Shown here piece after piece: positions 46,161 through 55,272 of a stretch of 64,000 nucleotides of DNA; positions within the stretch are counted from its first letter, which is position 1, and each line of letters starts with the position of its first letter. The position numbers and the translations under genes are program-made. Location: the NCBI GenBank assembly GCA_030715135.1, contig JAUYVH010000009.1:1-64000 (forward strand), read 5' to 3'. Under the pieces are notes generated by a model. It saw nothing but the letters and a program-made list of their open reading frames with translations, was not told the DNA's origin and made no database searches. This stretch comes from Keguizhuia sedimenti (GTDB lineage: Bacteria > Pseudomonadota > Gammaproteobacteria > Burkholderiales > Burkholderiaceae_D).

Positions 46161-46988
46161 TCATCTCGTCATCCAGCGGCGCAGCAGGAAACTGACCGCA
46201 TCCACCAGCGCGACCAGAAGCAGCATGGCGATGATGACGGAAGCGGCCTGCTGCATCTGGAACAGCGACAGATGATATTTCAGCATTTGTCCCAGCCCGC
46301 CGGCGCCGACCACGCCCAGTATGGCAGCGGCGCGGATATTGTTTTCCCAGCGATACAGCGTGTAAGACATGATCTGCGGCAGAACCTGGGGCAGGGTGGC
46401 ATAGAAAAAGGCTACGGTCGGGCGCACGCCGTTGATGCGCAGGGTGCTTTCCGGCAGCGGCGAGGCATTCTCCAGCGCATCGGCAAACAGGCGGCCAAGC
46501 ACGCCTGCTGTATGGACTGCCAATGCCAGCGTGCCGCCGAACGGCCCCAGGCCGGCAGCGATCAACAGGATTGCAGCCCACACCAGTTCCGGTATCGAGC
46601 GCAGGACATTCAGGACCATGCGGGTACCCAGGCGCGCAATACGGCCGAACCTCCCGCCCGCAGGCAGCGCCAGCACAATGCCGGCGAGCGCGGCGATGCC
46701 GGTGCCGAGCGCGGACATGGACAAGGTCTCTGCGGCGCTGAAAGCGATTTTTTCAAGAAATGCCGGCGCTGTCTCCGGCGGCGCAAAGCCGCGCAGGAAT
46801 TCAATGCTGGTGCGCGCTGCATCGGCGGTAAAGAATTCGCTCCATTTCAGCGGCAGCGATGCAAAGCTCGCCGCCACTAGGGCAATCAGGCACAAGAGCA
46901 GGATGAGGCCCGAGCGGCTGATTACCGGCTGCGCAGGCGGAAGCATTGCCGGGATGGATCGAGCGGCCTGAGCGTGCTTTTCCATCAT
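46161..46988 (-). CDS. PhnE-type ABC transporter permease, second copy
   Basis: 275 residues with about six transmembrane helices. The conserved permease loop is AATILGVVGAGGLGQMLKYH-like (ILGVVGAGGLGQMLKYHLSL), typical of PhnE, the inner-membrane channel of phosphonate/phosphite-type importers. It overlaps the preceding permease gene by four bases. Two adjacent permease genes usually form a heterodimer. Context (binding protein of the putative selenate group, sen genes downstream) suggests a selenium oxyanion rather than a phosphonate as substrate; that is inference. Confidence 0.85.
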   Translation of the reverse strand: MMEKHAQAARSIPAMLPPAQPVISRSGLILLLCLIALVAASFASLPLKWSEFFTADAARTSIEFLRGFAPPETAPAFLEKIAFSAAETLSMSALGTGIAALAGIVLALPAGGRFGRIARLGTRMVLNVLRSIPELVWAAILLIAAGLGPFGGTLALAVHTAGVLGRLFADALENASPLPESTLRINGVRPTVAFFYATLPQVLPQIMSYTLYRWENNIRAAAILGVVGAGGLGQMLKYHLSLFQMQQAASVIIAMLLLVALVDAVSFLLRRWMTR

Positions 46989-47827
46989 CCCAGCCGTCCG
47001 CGCAAAAGCTTGCTCACTCCGTCGGCCGCGGCAACCAATGCAATGAATACCATCAGCATCGTGGCGACTTCGCCGCCGGCAAGCATTTTCATCGATTCAT
47101 CCATTCTTTGTCCCAGTCCGCCGGCGCCGACGAATCCCATGATGACGGAGCCGCGGATTGCGCATTCCCAGCGATACACGGTATAGGACACCAGTTCCGA
47201 TGCCGCTTCCGGCAATGCGCCGTAGAACAGGGCTGCCAGGCGTCCGCTGCCGTTCTTCAGCAGTGCATCGGTCGCGTGGGGGTCGGAGGATTCGAGAATT
47301 TCCGCATACACCTTGCCCAGCATGCCGCAATAGGTCAGGGCAATCGCCAATACGCCGGCGGTCGGGCCAAGCCCGACAATGCGTACAAAAAGCAATGCCC
47401 ATACCAGTTCGGGAACACTGCGCAGGAGAATGAGCAGCCAGCGCACGCCCTGGCGGACGAACATGGGAAGGAGCGTCATCCCGCGCATGCCGATGCGCGA
47501 AATCGACAGATGTTCGGTCGCCAGCAAGGTCAGCGGAATGGCGCCGAGCAAGGCCAATGCCATGCCGGCCGTGGCCATGGCAACGGTTTGCCAGGTCGCT
47601 TCAGCCACCAGCAGCAGGAAATCGCCTGAATGCGCAGGCGGGAAAAAGTCCGCAAGAAAGCGCCAGGCCGCCGTCAGACTTTGCCGGTCCAGCAGGCTCC
47701 AGGGCTTGAATTCGCTGGCCACCAGCATCGGCCATAGCAAAACCGCCACAATGACCGCAGCCACTACGCGGGAACGCCATGCCGGATCGTGTTCGGCAGG
47801 CGGGCGGATGGCGTGGGATAGTTGCAT
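46985..47827 (-). CDS. PhnE-type ABC transporter permease, first copy
   Basis: 280 residues, about six transmembrane helices. The loop VIMGFVGAGGLGQRMDESMK is the EAA-like contact with the ATPase, and the middle has RSVPELVWALLFVRIVGLGP, which is nearly repeated in the second copy (RSIPELVWAAILLIAAGLGP). The two permeases therefore come from a duplication. It starts 18 bases after the ATPase gene and overlaps the second permease (ATGA). Confidence 0.85.
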   Translation of the reverse strand: MQLSHAIRPPAEHDPAWRSRVVAAVIVAVLLWPMLVASEFKPWSLLDRQSLTAAWRFLADFFPPAHSGDFLLLVAEATWQTVAMATAGMALALLGAIPLTLLATEHLSISRIGMRGMTLLPMFVRQGVRWLLILLRSVPELVWALLFVRIVGLGPTAGVLAIALTYCGMLGKVYAEILESSDPHATDALLKNGSGRLAALFYGALPEAASELVSYTVYRWECAIRGSVIMGFVGAGGLGQRMDESMKMLAGGEVATMLMVFIALVAAADGVSKLLRGRLG

Positions 47828-47845
47828 GGTCCGGACTGCGGCCGA

Positions 47846-48688
47846 TCAGAAACAGCGCGGAAGGACCGCAGCAGGGGAGGCGATATCGCTGGGGAAACCA
47901 GGCTGAGCGGCCTGTGGCGCAGCAGCTATATCTTCACGCGCATTGCGGTACAGGGCTGCAATCATCTCGTCCGTTACTTTCTCGCGGCGCTCATCGAAAA
48001 CGATCCGTCCGTCGCGCAATCCGACGATGCGCGGGAAGTGGGCGCGTGCCAGTTCAACCTGATGCAGGCTGCAGATCAGTGTGGCCTTGCGCGCTGCCGC
48101 TTCCTGCTGCAGGATCGCTAGGGTTTGCCGCGCCAGCGTCGGGTCGAGCGCGGATAGCGGTTCATCGACCAGCATGGCTTGCGCATTCGATACCAGCAGG
48201 CGCGCCATGCCGCAGCGCTGGCGTTCACCGCCCGACAGCCGGTCAACGCGCGCATAGAGTTTATCTTCCAGATTGAAGCGCGCCAGCGCGTCGAACGCTG
48301 CCTGCGGATCGATGGGCTTGACCAGGGATTTCAGCGCTTGCCACACGCTCCACTGCGGCAGCCGTCCGGCCAGCACAGCGGTGACGACCCGCTGGCGCGG
48401 CGGCATGGGCGGCGTTTGCGGTGCCAGGAAAAACCGCGCACGCATGGCATGCCTTTGCCTGCTGTTAAGCGCCCATGGCTGATCGCCGAAGGCGGTGAAC
48501 GTCCCTCTTTCAGGCCGCAGCGCACAGGCCATTGTGTGCAGCAGACTGGTCTTGCCTGCGCCGGACGGCCCGATCAGGGCAAGCTGTTCTCCCTGCGCAA
48601 TCGACAACGTGATATCCGTCAGGGTGCGCCGGGCGGCGGATGCCGCTGAAGGATGGCGCACCGAGACGGATTGCAATGTAAAACTCAT
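47846..48688 (-). CDS. PhnC-type ABC transporter ATPase
   Basis: 280 residues with Walker A GPSGAGKTSLLHTMACAL, signature LSGGERQRCGMARLLV, Walker B AMLVDEPLSALDP and switch-region His in CSLHQVELAR. The sequence is PhnC-like but lacks some usual spacing in the first half (an APQTPPMPPRQRVVTAVLAG Q-loop region). Its ATG overlaps the stop of the binding-protein gene (TAATG), so the two are translationally coupled. It energises the paired permeases. Confidence 0.87.
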   Translation of the reverse strand: MSFTLQSVSVRHPSAASAARRTLTDITLSIAQGEQLALIGPSGAGKTSLLHTMACALRPERGTFTAFGDQPWALNSRQRHAMRARFFLAPQTPPMPPRQRVVTAVLAGRLPQWSVWQALKSLVKPIDPQAAFDALARFNLEDKLYARVDRLSGGERQRCGMARLLVSNAQAMLVDEPLSALDPTLARQTLAILQQEAAARKATLICSLHQVELARAHFPRIVGLRDGRIVFDERREKVTDEMIAALYRNAREDIAAAPQAAQPGFPSDIASPAAVLPRCF

Positions 48689-49581
48689 TATTTAGGAAGG
48701 CCCGTTTGTGAACCTGTCAGTAATCCCGCACTCTTGGCCGCTGCTTCGATGGCGGCATAGTTTTCCGCTCTGGTCGGAATGAAGCGTGTCGCACGTTGCA
48801 ATTCCAGGATTTCCTTGCCTTGCGGATCGTTCCTGTTCAAGGCCAGAAACGCGTCGGCGATTTTCTTGCGCAGCACCGGGTTCATATCGGCGCGCACGGT
48901 CCAGTTGTAGTCGTAATAGCCGGGCGTGGTGTAGAACACGCGCACGGCATTAGTATCGACCTTGCCTTGCGATACCAGCTTTTCCCATACCGAGATATTC
49001 AGCGCGCCGGCATCGACTTTGCCGCCTGACACCGCCGCCACGGTCGCGTCATGCGCACCGGAGAATGCGACGCGCTTCATGTCGGTATCAGGATTGATCC
49101 GGGCAGAAAGCAGGAAGGAGCGCGGCATCAGGTGGCCCGACGTGGAGGATTCGGACCCAAAACTGAAGGTCTTGCCTTTCAGGTCTTCCAGCTTGTTGAT
49201 TGCCTTGTCGGTCGTGATGAACACCGACCTGAACTTCTCGTCTTCTTCGCGCTGCACCAGCGGGATCACCTTGTTTCCGCTGCGCGCCTTGGCCTGCACG
49301 AAAGTGAAGCCGCCGAACCATACCATGTCCAGCTTATTGTTGATTAGCCCTTCGACCGAAGCGGCGTAGTCGGTTACCGGCGTGAACTCCACTTTCATCC
49401 CGAGTTTTTGTCCGAGGTAATCGCCGAGCGGCTTGAATTTCCGCTGCAGTTCGGTAGGCGCCTCGTCCGGAATTGCGGACACGCGCAGCACCTGCTGGGC
49501 ATAGGCCGAGCCGGAAACCAATAATGCAAAAGTGCATGCAACAAGGGAAAAAGATTTGGTCAAACCGGGAAGTCTCAGCAT
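48688..49581 (-). CDS. PhnD-like substrate-binding protein, putative selenate transporter type
   Basis: About 297 residues from the ATG at 49581, giving a signal peptide (SLVACTFALLVSGSAYA). The mature start LRVSAIPDEAPTELQRKF, then GDYLGQKLGMKVEF, VTDYAASVEGL and DMVWFGGFTFVQA, matches my memory of the family annotated as putative selenate ABC transporter substrate-binding proteins, which was named because it co-occurs with selD. Later motifs SFGSESSTSGHLMPRSFLL are general to the PhnD group. It is the first gene of the D-C-E-E operon and divergent from egtD, sharing a 107-bp control region. The ligand is unproven; phosphonate or phosphite remain alternatives. Confidence 0.8.
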   Translation of the reverse strand: MLRLPGLTKSFSLVACTFALLVSGSAYAQQVLRVSAIPDEAPTELQRKFKPLGDYLGQKLGMKVEFTPVTDYAASVEGLINNKLDMVWFGGFTFVQAKARSGNKVIPLVQREEDEKFRSVFITTDKAINKLEDLKGKTFSFGSESSTSGHLMPRSFLLSARINPDTDMKRVAFSGAHDATVAAVSGGKVDAGALNISVWEKLVSQGKVDTNAVRVFYTTPGYYDYNWTVRADMNPVLRKKIADAFLALNRNDPQGKEILELQRATRFIPTRAENYAAIEAAAKSAGLLTGSQTGLPK

Positions 49582-49688
49582 GGCGCTCAGTAACTCAAAA
49601 TAAAGTGGGGAAATCAGGGAAATCGGGATCGCGCGTGCAATATCAGCAGCCTTGTGAGCGCTCAACCGGGCAAGAAATTTAATAGGCT

Positions 49689-50756
49689 ATGATACCAAAT
49701 CAGCTTGATCTTCCGCTGGACGGACGGAAAGCTCAATCCATTGAAGGAAGGAATCCACAGGCCATGGTGACCGCTCCCATCCAGGCATCCGAACGCGAAG
49801 ATGCCGTACTGACATCTCAAGGCAGTTTGCCTGCCATTGAAGCCGAGCTGAACGCCGGTTTATCCACGCTCCAGGCTACGGTTTCACCGAAATATCTCTA
49901 CGACGCACTGGGATCTCGACTTTTTACGGCAATCTGTGAACTGCAGGAGTATTACCCGACTCGTACGGAGGCAGCGGTCTTTAATGCATGCAGCGATGAA
50001 ATAGCCGCTTCTGTCGGCCGCGGCATGACGCTGATCGACCTGGGTGCGGGTGACTGCAGCAAGGCGGAGCGATTGTTTTCCTCTTTTCAACCCAGGCAAT
50101 ATGTTGCGGTCGATATTTCGGAAGATTTCCTTAAGGAATCCCTGGGGCGTTTGCGCGAGCGCTTCAAGAGGACTGACATGCTGGGATTGAGCATGGATTT
50201 TTCCAGAACGTTGGAATTGCCCGATTCGGTCCATTGCAACAAACGCCTGTTTTTTTATCCCGGCTCGTCCATCGGGAATTTTTCCCCGAGGGAAGCGACT
50301 GCTTTCCTGCAACGCTTGCGCAAGGCATGCGAATGCGGAGGTCGTTCCGAGGGCGGCTTGCTGATAGGCGTGGACCTGGTCAAGGACGAAGCCATACTCA
50401 ATGCCGCCTATGACGACGAGTTGGGCGTCACTGCAGCGTTCAACCTGAACCTGCTGCGCCACTTGAACCGGTTGCTGGGTGCGGATTTCCGAACAGAGGA
50501 CTGGAAGCACAAGGCATTTTTCAATGCGCAGGAAAGCCGGATTGAAATGCATCTTGTCGCGCAGTCCAATGTCACGGTGCGCTGGCGAAGCGGCCGGAGG
50601 AGATTCGAGAAGGGCGAATCCATCCATACCGAAAACAGCTATAAATATACGCAGAAGGGATTTCTTTCCCTCCTGGAACAGGCCGGGTTTGGCAATGCGC
50701 GCATCTGGACCGACCCGCAAAAGTGGTTCATGGTCTGTCATGCGGATGCAGTATGA
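49689..50756 (+). CDS. egtD: L-histidine N-alpha-methyltransferase EgtD
   Basis: 355 residues. EgtD trimethylates histidine with S-adenosylmethionine to hercynine, the precursor of ergothioneine and selenoneine. Family motifs are SPKYLYDALGSRLFTAICEL with QEYYPTRTEAAVF, the SAM-binding LIDLGAGDCSKAERLF, FFYPGSSIGNFSPREA and GVDLVKDEAILNAAYDD. About 40 extra residues stand at the N-terminus compared with the core family. The stop is 72 bases before the egtB start, so the two are probably co-transcribed, and the promoter is shared with the divergent selenium-type transporter. Confidence 0.95.
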   Translation: MIPNQLDLPLDGRKAQSIEGRNPQAMVTAPIQASEREDAVLTSQGSLPAIEAELNAGLSTLQATVSPKYLYDALGSRLFTAICELQEYYPTRTEAAVFNACSDEIAASVGRGMTLIDLGAGDCSKAERLFSSFQPRQYVAVDISEDFLKESLGRLRERFKRTDMLGLSMDFSRTLELPDSVHCNKRLFFYPGSSIGNFSPREATAFLQRLRKACECGGRSEGGLLIGVDLVKDEAILNAAYDDELGVTAAFNLNLLRHLNRLLGADFRTEDWKHKAFFNAQESRIEMHLVAQSNVTVRWRSGRRRFEKGESIHTENSYKYTQKGFLSLLEQAGFGNARIWTDPQKWFMVCHADAV

Positions 50757-50828
50757 GATTCGAAGCGGTATGTTCTCCGTTACATGGCCAGTTCCCGAAG
50801 AAAAAGCCCTGGGCTAAGGAACAGCAAA

Positions 50829-52112
50829 ATGAAATCAAGGAATGCAGAACTGCAGTCGGCCGCGAGAATGCCGCTGGTAGAAAAATTCAATGAGGTGCGC
50901 CGTTACTCTGTCAGGCTTGCGGAGCCGCTTTCGGCGGAAGACTGCGGCGCGCAGTCCATGCCGGACGCGAGTCCGGTCAAATGGCATCTGGCGCACACCA
51001 CCTGGTTCTTCGAAACTTTTATCCTGGAGAAGCTCGAACCGGGCTTTCGGCCGTTCCAGCCGGCGTTTCGCATGCTCTTCAATTCCTATTACAACGGCGT
51101 TGGCGAAAAGCATGTCCGCGCGCATCGCGGCCTCCTGACGCGGCCATCGCTCAGTGAAGTCCTGGATTACCGGCGGGATGTCGATGCCCGCATAAGCCGT
51201 CTGCTCGCCCAGTCCGACCGCTCGGCTTCCGATGAGATTTGCCGACTGGTAACGCTTGGCTTGCATCATGAGCAGCAGCATCAGGAATTGTTGCTGACCG
51301 ATGTGAAACACCTGTTCTGGATGAATCCGCTCAAGCCGGCGATGCTGGACACCGCGTTTCCCGGCGCGGGCGAAGAAATGCCTTTGCGCTGGAAAGCTTT
51401 CGATGCAGGCATCGCCGAGATCGGCGCTCGCGGTGAAGGTTTTTGCTTCGATAACGAAACGCCGCGCCATCGCCGGTTTTTGGAAGCGTTTGAAGTGGCT
51501 TCGCGGCTTGTCACCAATGCCGAATATTTGCGCTTCATGGAGGAGGGCGGCTATCAGGACCCCTCGCTCTGGCTGTCGGAAGGCTGGGACTGGTTATGCG
51601 CAAACCGCCTGACGCATCCGCTGTACTGGCAAGCGCCAGCGAACGATGGTCAGCCATGGCGCGAATTCAGCTTGTATGGCATGCAGGAACTCGATCTGCA
51701 CAGGCCGGTGACGCACCTGTCGTTTTTCGAAGCGGATGCGTATGCACGCTGGGCGGATGCGCGCCTACCTACGGAAGCGGAATGGGAGCATGCTGCGGAA
51801 TTTTCCCGCGGCAGCCGCGATACCGGTGCTTCGCCATTTCATCCGTCTGGCATGTTGGACGACGGCGACGAACTTGCGCAGATGTTTGGTTCATGCTGGC
51901 AATGGACTTCCAGCAGCTATGCAGCCTATCCGGGATATGCGCCGGCGGCAGGAGCCATCGGCGAGTACAACGGCAAATTCATGGTCAACCAGTATGTCCT
52001 GCGCGGTTCTTCCTGCGCGACTCCCCCGAGCCACTCAAGGACAAGCTATCGAAATTTTTTTCCATCGAACGCACGCTGGCAATTCAGCGGCATCCGCCTG
52101 GCCCGCTCCTGA
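50829..52112 (+). CDS. egtB: Ergothioneine biosynthesis sulfoxide synthase EgtB
   Basis: About 427 residues from the ATG at 50829 with AAGGA eight bases upstream. EgtB is a non-haem iron enzyme that joins hercynine to a thiol (cysteine or gamma-glutamylcysteine) with oxygen. The DinB-like N-terminal domain carries H56 in WHLAHTTWFFETF and the iron motif HHEQQHQELL (H147, H151, E153 in this numbering). The C-terminal formylglycine-enzyme-like domain shows RLPTEAEWEHAAEF, WQWTSSSYAAYPGY and VLRGSSCATP. No egtA, egtC or egtE is in the window, so thiol donor and C-S lyase are encoded elsewhere or replaced. Confidence 0.94.
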   Translation: MKSRNAELQSAARMPLVEKFNEVRRYSVRLAEPLSAEDCGAQSMPDASPVKWHLAHTTWFFETFILEKLEPGFRPFQPAFRMLFNSYYNGVGEKHVRAHRGLLTRPSLSEVLDYRRDVDARISRLLAQSDRSASDEICRLVTLGLHHEQQHQELLLTDVKHLFWMNPLKPAMLDTAFPGAGEEMPLRWKAFDAGIAEIGARGEGFCFDNETPRHRRFLEAFEVASRLVTNAEYLRFMEEGGYQDPSLWLSEGWDWLCANRLTHPLYWQAPANDGQPWREFSLYGMQELDLHRPVTHLSFFEADAYARWADARLPTEAEWEHAAEFSRGSRDTGASPFHPSGMLDDGDELAQMFGSCWQWTSSSYAAYPGYAPAAGAIGEYNGKFMVNQYVLRGSSCATPPSHSRTSYRNFFPSNARWQFSGIRLARS

Positions 52113-52496
52113 AATATGGAATTGAAACCGGAACAGGTTTCCGCAGGAAATATTTCCTTGGCCGGCGGGACGCCTGCAGACATTCTCCACTCCACCCGTT
52201 AATTTCCGGAACATAGTGCTGCGAGACAGCGGCCCACGTGCTCTAGCGCCCACGCAGCTTGATATTGCGCTAGAAATCAGGCGCTCGATGAAACTTCTGT
52301 TCATTGAACGTATCGCAATCCGCATTGGGGATGAAGACGCATCGTGCGGCCCGTTCGCCGCTTCGTTCCGCCTTGAGATTCAGGGAGCATGTCTTCTGCT
52401 GCGAAAAACAGATTCTTCTCGTAATTGGCAAGTCTTCCATGACGTCGCGTCCAGGCGGCATCGATTTCCATTGGCAACCTGGTTTTGGAGCATCAC
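52113..52496. other. Intergenic region between egtB and the permease gene
   Basis: About 384 bp, no supported gene. Short frames on both strands overlap one another and lack ribosome-binding sites. No clear terminator or regulatory site was found. Confidence 0.4.
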
Positions 52497-53957
52497 ATGA
52501 CGAGTGAGGCGCGATCTGTGTCCGAAGAAAGCGCGGGTGCCGCAGGAACGGCATTGCCGCGTGAAGTGCTCGGGATGCGGGAAGCGGTTGCACTCATTGT
52601 CGGCGTGGTCATCGGAGCAGGAATTTTCAAGGCGCCCTCGATGGTTGCGCAGATGACCGGCGAGGCAGGCATGATGTTCGGCGCCTGGTTACTGGGCGGT
52701 TTGATGTCTCTGATCGGCGCACTGTGCTATGCGGAACTGACCACCACCTATGCCAGTGCAGGCGGTGATTATTACTTTCTGCGCCGCGCATACGGAAATT
52801 CGGTGTCCTTCCTGTTTGCCTGGGCGCGCTTTTCGGTAATTTCCACAGGCTCCATCGCCTTGCTGGCGTTCGTGTTCGGCGATTATGTGAACCAGATCCT
52901 GCCCTTGGGTGGACTTGCTCCGGCATGGGCGTCGGCGATTTATGGCGCGGCGGTCGTCATTGTGCTGTCGCTGGTTAATATAAAGGGAATCCGGGCTGGG
53001 GCGGCAACGCAGACGTGGCTGACCGCAATCGAAATCGGCGGCCTGCTGCTGATTGTGCTTGCTGCCATTTTCATTGTCGCAAACGGCGGCGCACAAGCCG
53101 CACCGGCTGCCGTGCAGGCGGAGGCTGGCGGCTCGCAGGCTTCCTTCGGCCTTGCCATGGTATTCGTGCTCATGACCTACGGCGGCTGGAACGAAGCCGC
53201 ATATATCAGCGCCGAGCTGAAGGATGGGCGGCGCAACATGGTCAAGGTGCTGGTGTTATCCATATTCATCATTACTGCCCTGTACATGCTGGTGACATGG
53301 GCGTACTGGCGTGGACTCGGCATGCAGGGCATGGCCGGATCGGAAGCGCTGGCCGCCGACTTGCTGAGCAGCGCATTCGGACCCGCCGGACAGAAAATCA
53401 TCTCCGTCATGGTCGCCATTGCGGCGCTAACCTCCATCAATGCCACGATGATCGTCGGAGCGCGCACCAGTTATGCGGCCGGCTGCGACTGGCCAGTGCT
53501 GGCCAGGCTGGGATGCTGGCATGCCGAGCGCGGCACGCCGGTCAATGCCCTGATCGTCCAGTGCATCGCTGCATTGCTGCTGGTCGTCATGGGAGCCTGG
53601 GCCGGCAGCGGATTCAAGGCGATGGTCGAATTCACTGCGCCGGTGTTCTGGCTGTTTTTCCTGTTGTCCGGGATATCCCTGTTCGTGCTGCGATCGCGCG
53701 ATCCGCATATCGAGCGGCCTTACAAGGTTCCGCTGTATCCCGTATTACCTTTGCTGTTCTGCGCGATGTGTGCCTACATGCTGTGGTCCAGCTTGTCGTA
53801 CGTGTATAACCAGTCGCTTGGCGGCTTGAATGCGGCATGGATAGGCGTGACCGTCCTTGCGATCGGAATAATCTTGTTAATTCTGCTTAAGAATGCATCC
53901 TCTTCGTCTCTTCCCCATCCCGTTGTATCCACCGAAGCAATAAGGAGAAATCGATGA
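52497..53957 (+). CDS. APC-superfamily amino acid permease
   Basis: About 486 residues from the ATG at 52497 (a TTG four codons upstream is possible). Twelve transmembrane helices are likely. The first has the hallmark VALIVGVVIGAGIFKAPSMV, the unwound helix-1 motif GAGIF that binds the substrate's alpha-amino and carboxyl groups. AELTTTYASAGGDYYFLRRA is the conserved second-helix region. It lies between the egt and sen genes and could move histidine or a related betaine, but nothing in the sequence proves that. It overlaps the next gene by four bases. Confidence 0.88.
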   Translation: MTSEARSVSEESAGAAGTALPREVLGMREAVALIVGVVIGAGIFKAPSMVAQMTGEAGMMFGAWLLGGLMSLIGALCYAELTTTYASAGGDYYFLRRAYGNSVSFLFAWARFSVISTGSIALLAFVFGDYVNQILPLGGLAPAWASAIYGAAVVIVLSLVNIKGIRAGAATQTWLTAIEIGGLLLIVLAAIFIVANGGAQAAPAAVQAEAGGSQASFGLAMVFVLMTYGGWNEAAYISAELKDGRRNMVKVLVLSIFIITALYMLVTWAYWRGLGMQGMAGSEALAADLLSSAFGPAGQKIISVMVAIAALTSINATMIVGARTSYAAGCDWPVLARLGCWHAERGTPVNALIVQCIAALLLVVMGAWAGSGFKAMVEFTAPVFWLFFLLSGISLFVLRSRDPHIERPYKVPLYPVLPLLFCAMCAYMLWSSLSYVYNQSLGGLNAAWIGVTVLAIGIILLILLKNASSSSLPHPVVSTEAIRRNR

Positions 53958-54592
53958 ATATTTCGTTGCCGAATCAGTCGCAGGCTGGACGTTTTTTGGG
54001 AATCGCCGCGGTTTTCGCGGTACTAGCCTCTTTTTGTGCCGTTTCCCCGGTTCATGCGCAGGCGGTAGAACAGCCTTCGCGTTCGCTGGATGTGCCTTAT
54101 GTGCCGACCCCACAACCAGTCGTCGATAAAATGCTTGACCTCGCAAAGGTCAAAAAGGGCGACGTGGTGTATGACCTGGGATGCGGCGACGGACGAATCG
54201 TCATTACCGCCGTGAAAGAACGCGGCGCGAGTGGTGTGGGAATCGACCTGAACCCGCAGCGCATTGCAGAAGCGAAACTGAATGCAAAGAAGGCTGGTGT
54301 AAGCGACAAGGTGAAATTCATGGTGGGAGACCTGTTCCAGGCCGATTTCAGCGAGGCATCGGTGGTAACCCTGTATCTGCTGCCAAGCGTCAACGCAAAA
54401 CTGCGCCCTCAGTTATGGAAGCAACTCAAGGTCGGCACGCGGGTAGTGTCGCATGCATTCGATATGGGACCGGAATGGCCGCCCGAGAAAACCGAGCAGG
54501 TGGGCGGATCGAGCGTTTATTACTGGACCATCACCAAGGCGCATAAAGATGCTGCCGAAACCCAGACGGCTTCTGCGCCATCGAAAATTTAA
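53954..54592 (+). CDS. Class I SAM methyltransferase-fold protein with a signal peptide
   Basis: 212 residues. An N-terminal Sec-type signal (IAAVFAVLASFCAVSPVHAQ) precedes a Rossmann methyltransferase core: VVYDLGCGDGRIVITAV (motif I), GVGIDLNPQRIAEAK (post-I acidic residue), FMVGDLFQADFSEA, then YLLPSVNAKLRPQLWKQLK. The SAM-binding residues look intact although the protein appears to be exported, where SAM is not expected. It starts with GGAG upstream and overlaps the permease stop (ATGA). Substrate unknown. Confidence 0.85.
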   Translation: MNISLPNQSQAGRFLGIAAVFAVLASFCAVSPVHAQAVEQPSRSLDVPYVPTPQPVVDKMLDLAKVKKGDVVYDLGCGDGRIVITAVKERGASGVGIDLNPQRIAEAKLNAKKAGVSDKVKFMVGDLFQADFSEASVVTLYLLPSVNAKLRPQLWKQLKVGTRVVSHAFDMGPEWPPEKTEQVGGSSVYYWTITKAHKDAAETQTASAPSKI

Positions 54593-54654
54593 AACGACCT
54601 GTTCAAGACGATTGTTGTACGGTCTGGCGGGAAAGGATGTAAATCAACGGGGGA

Positions 54655-54685
54655 AAATCTATAGCCCCGGGCGGGCTATAGATTT
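54655..54685. terminator. Bidirectional terminator hairpin
   Basis: AAATCTATAGCCC (54655-54667) pairs perfectly with GGGCTATAGATTT (54673-54685) around a 5-base loop. It sits between the convergent methyltransferase-fold gene and DUF378 gene. Confidence 0.85.
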
Positions 54686-54699
54686 GTCGTGCAGAATAT

Positions 54700-54984
54700 T
54701 TATGTATGCTTGCTGGACAATCTTGCACTCATATATAAAGAATACAAAGCGGATAGACCGACGGCAACATAGATCACGCGCGAAAGAGCGCTCCCTTCAC
54801 CGAACAGGGTCGCGACCAGGTCGAGGTCAAACAGTCCGACCAATCCCCAGTTCAGTCCGCCGATAATCAAAAGTAACATTGGTATCCATTCTGCTGCGGT
54901 CATTCGTTTTTTATGGACAGTGCTCTTTGAGCGTCTGTCAGCAAGATGACGTCTTTCGGTCATCGGTGAATCCATTGTAGCCAT
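54700..54984 (-). CDS. DUF378 small membrane protein
   Basis: 94 residues from the ATG at 54984 with AAGGAG upstream; an in-frame start at 55077 lacks one. The N-terminal 35 residues are basic and hydrophilic. The two helices carry the DUF378 pattern IGGLNWGLVGLFDLDLVATL and SRVIYVAVGLSALYSL. Function is unknown; members are small inner-membrane proteins, often stress-linked. Confidence 0.85.
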   Translation of the reverse strand: MATMDSPMTERRHLADRRSKSTVHKKRMTAAEWIPMLLLIIGGLNWGLVGLFDLDLVATLFGEGSALSRVIYVAVGLSALYSLYMSARLSSKHT

Positions 54985-55272
54985 GATCTGCTCCTTAAAA
55001 GTGATATTGTTTTCCGGAATGCCTTTCGGAATGCCGGAGTGCCGTTGGGATGCAAACTCTGTGCCGGTATTGCGCATTGAGGCCTGAAAACCGGAATGCG
55101 AGAAAAGTCCGCCTTCCGCGATCTAGCTGTCAAAGCGGGTGCGGATGCGCTATAGCGAACGTATTACCGGACTTGAAACAGGATTTGCAAAATGGCGGGG
55201 CCTTGAGCGCGCACAATATGCTTAAAATCTGGTCCAAGCGAGTAAGGTTTCAATGGTGAACTGGAGAATATG

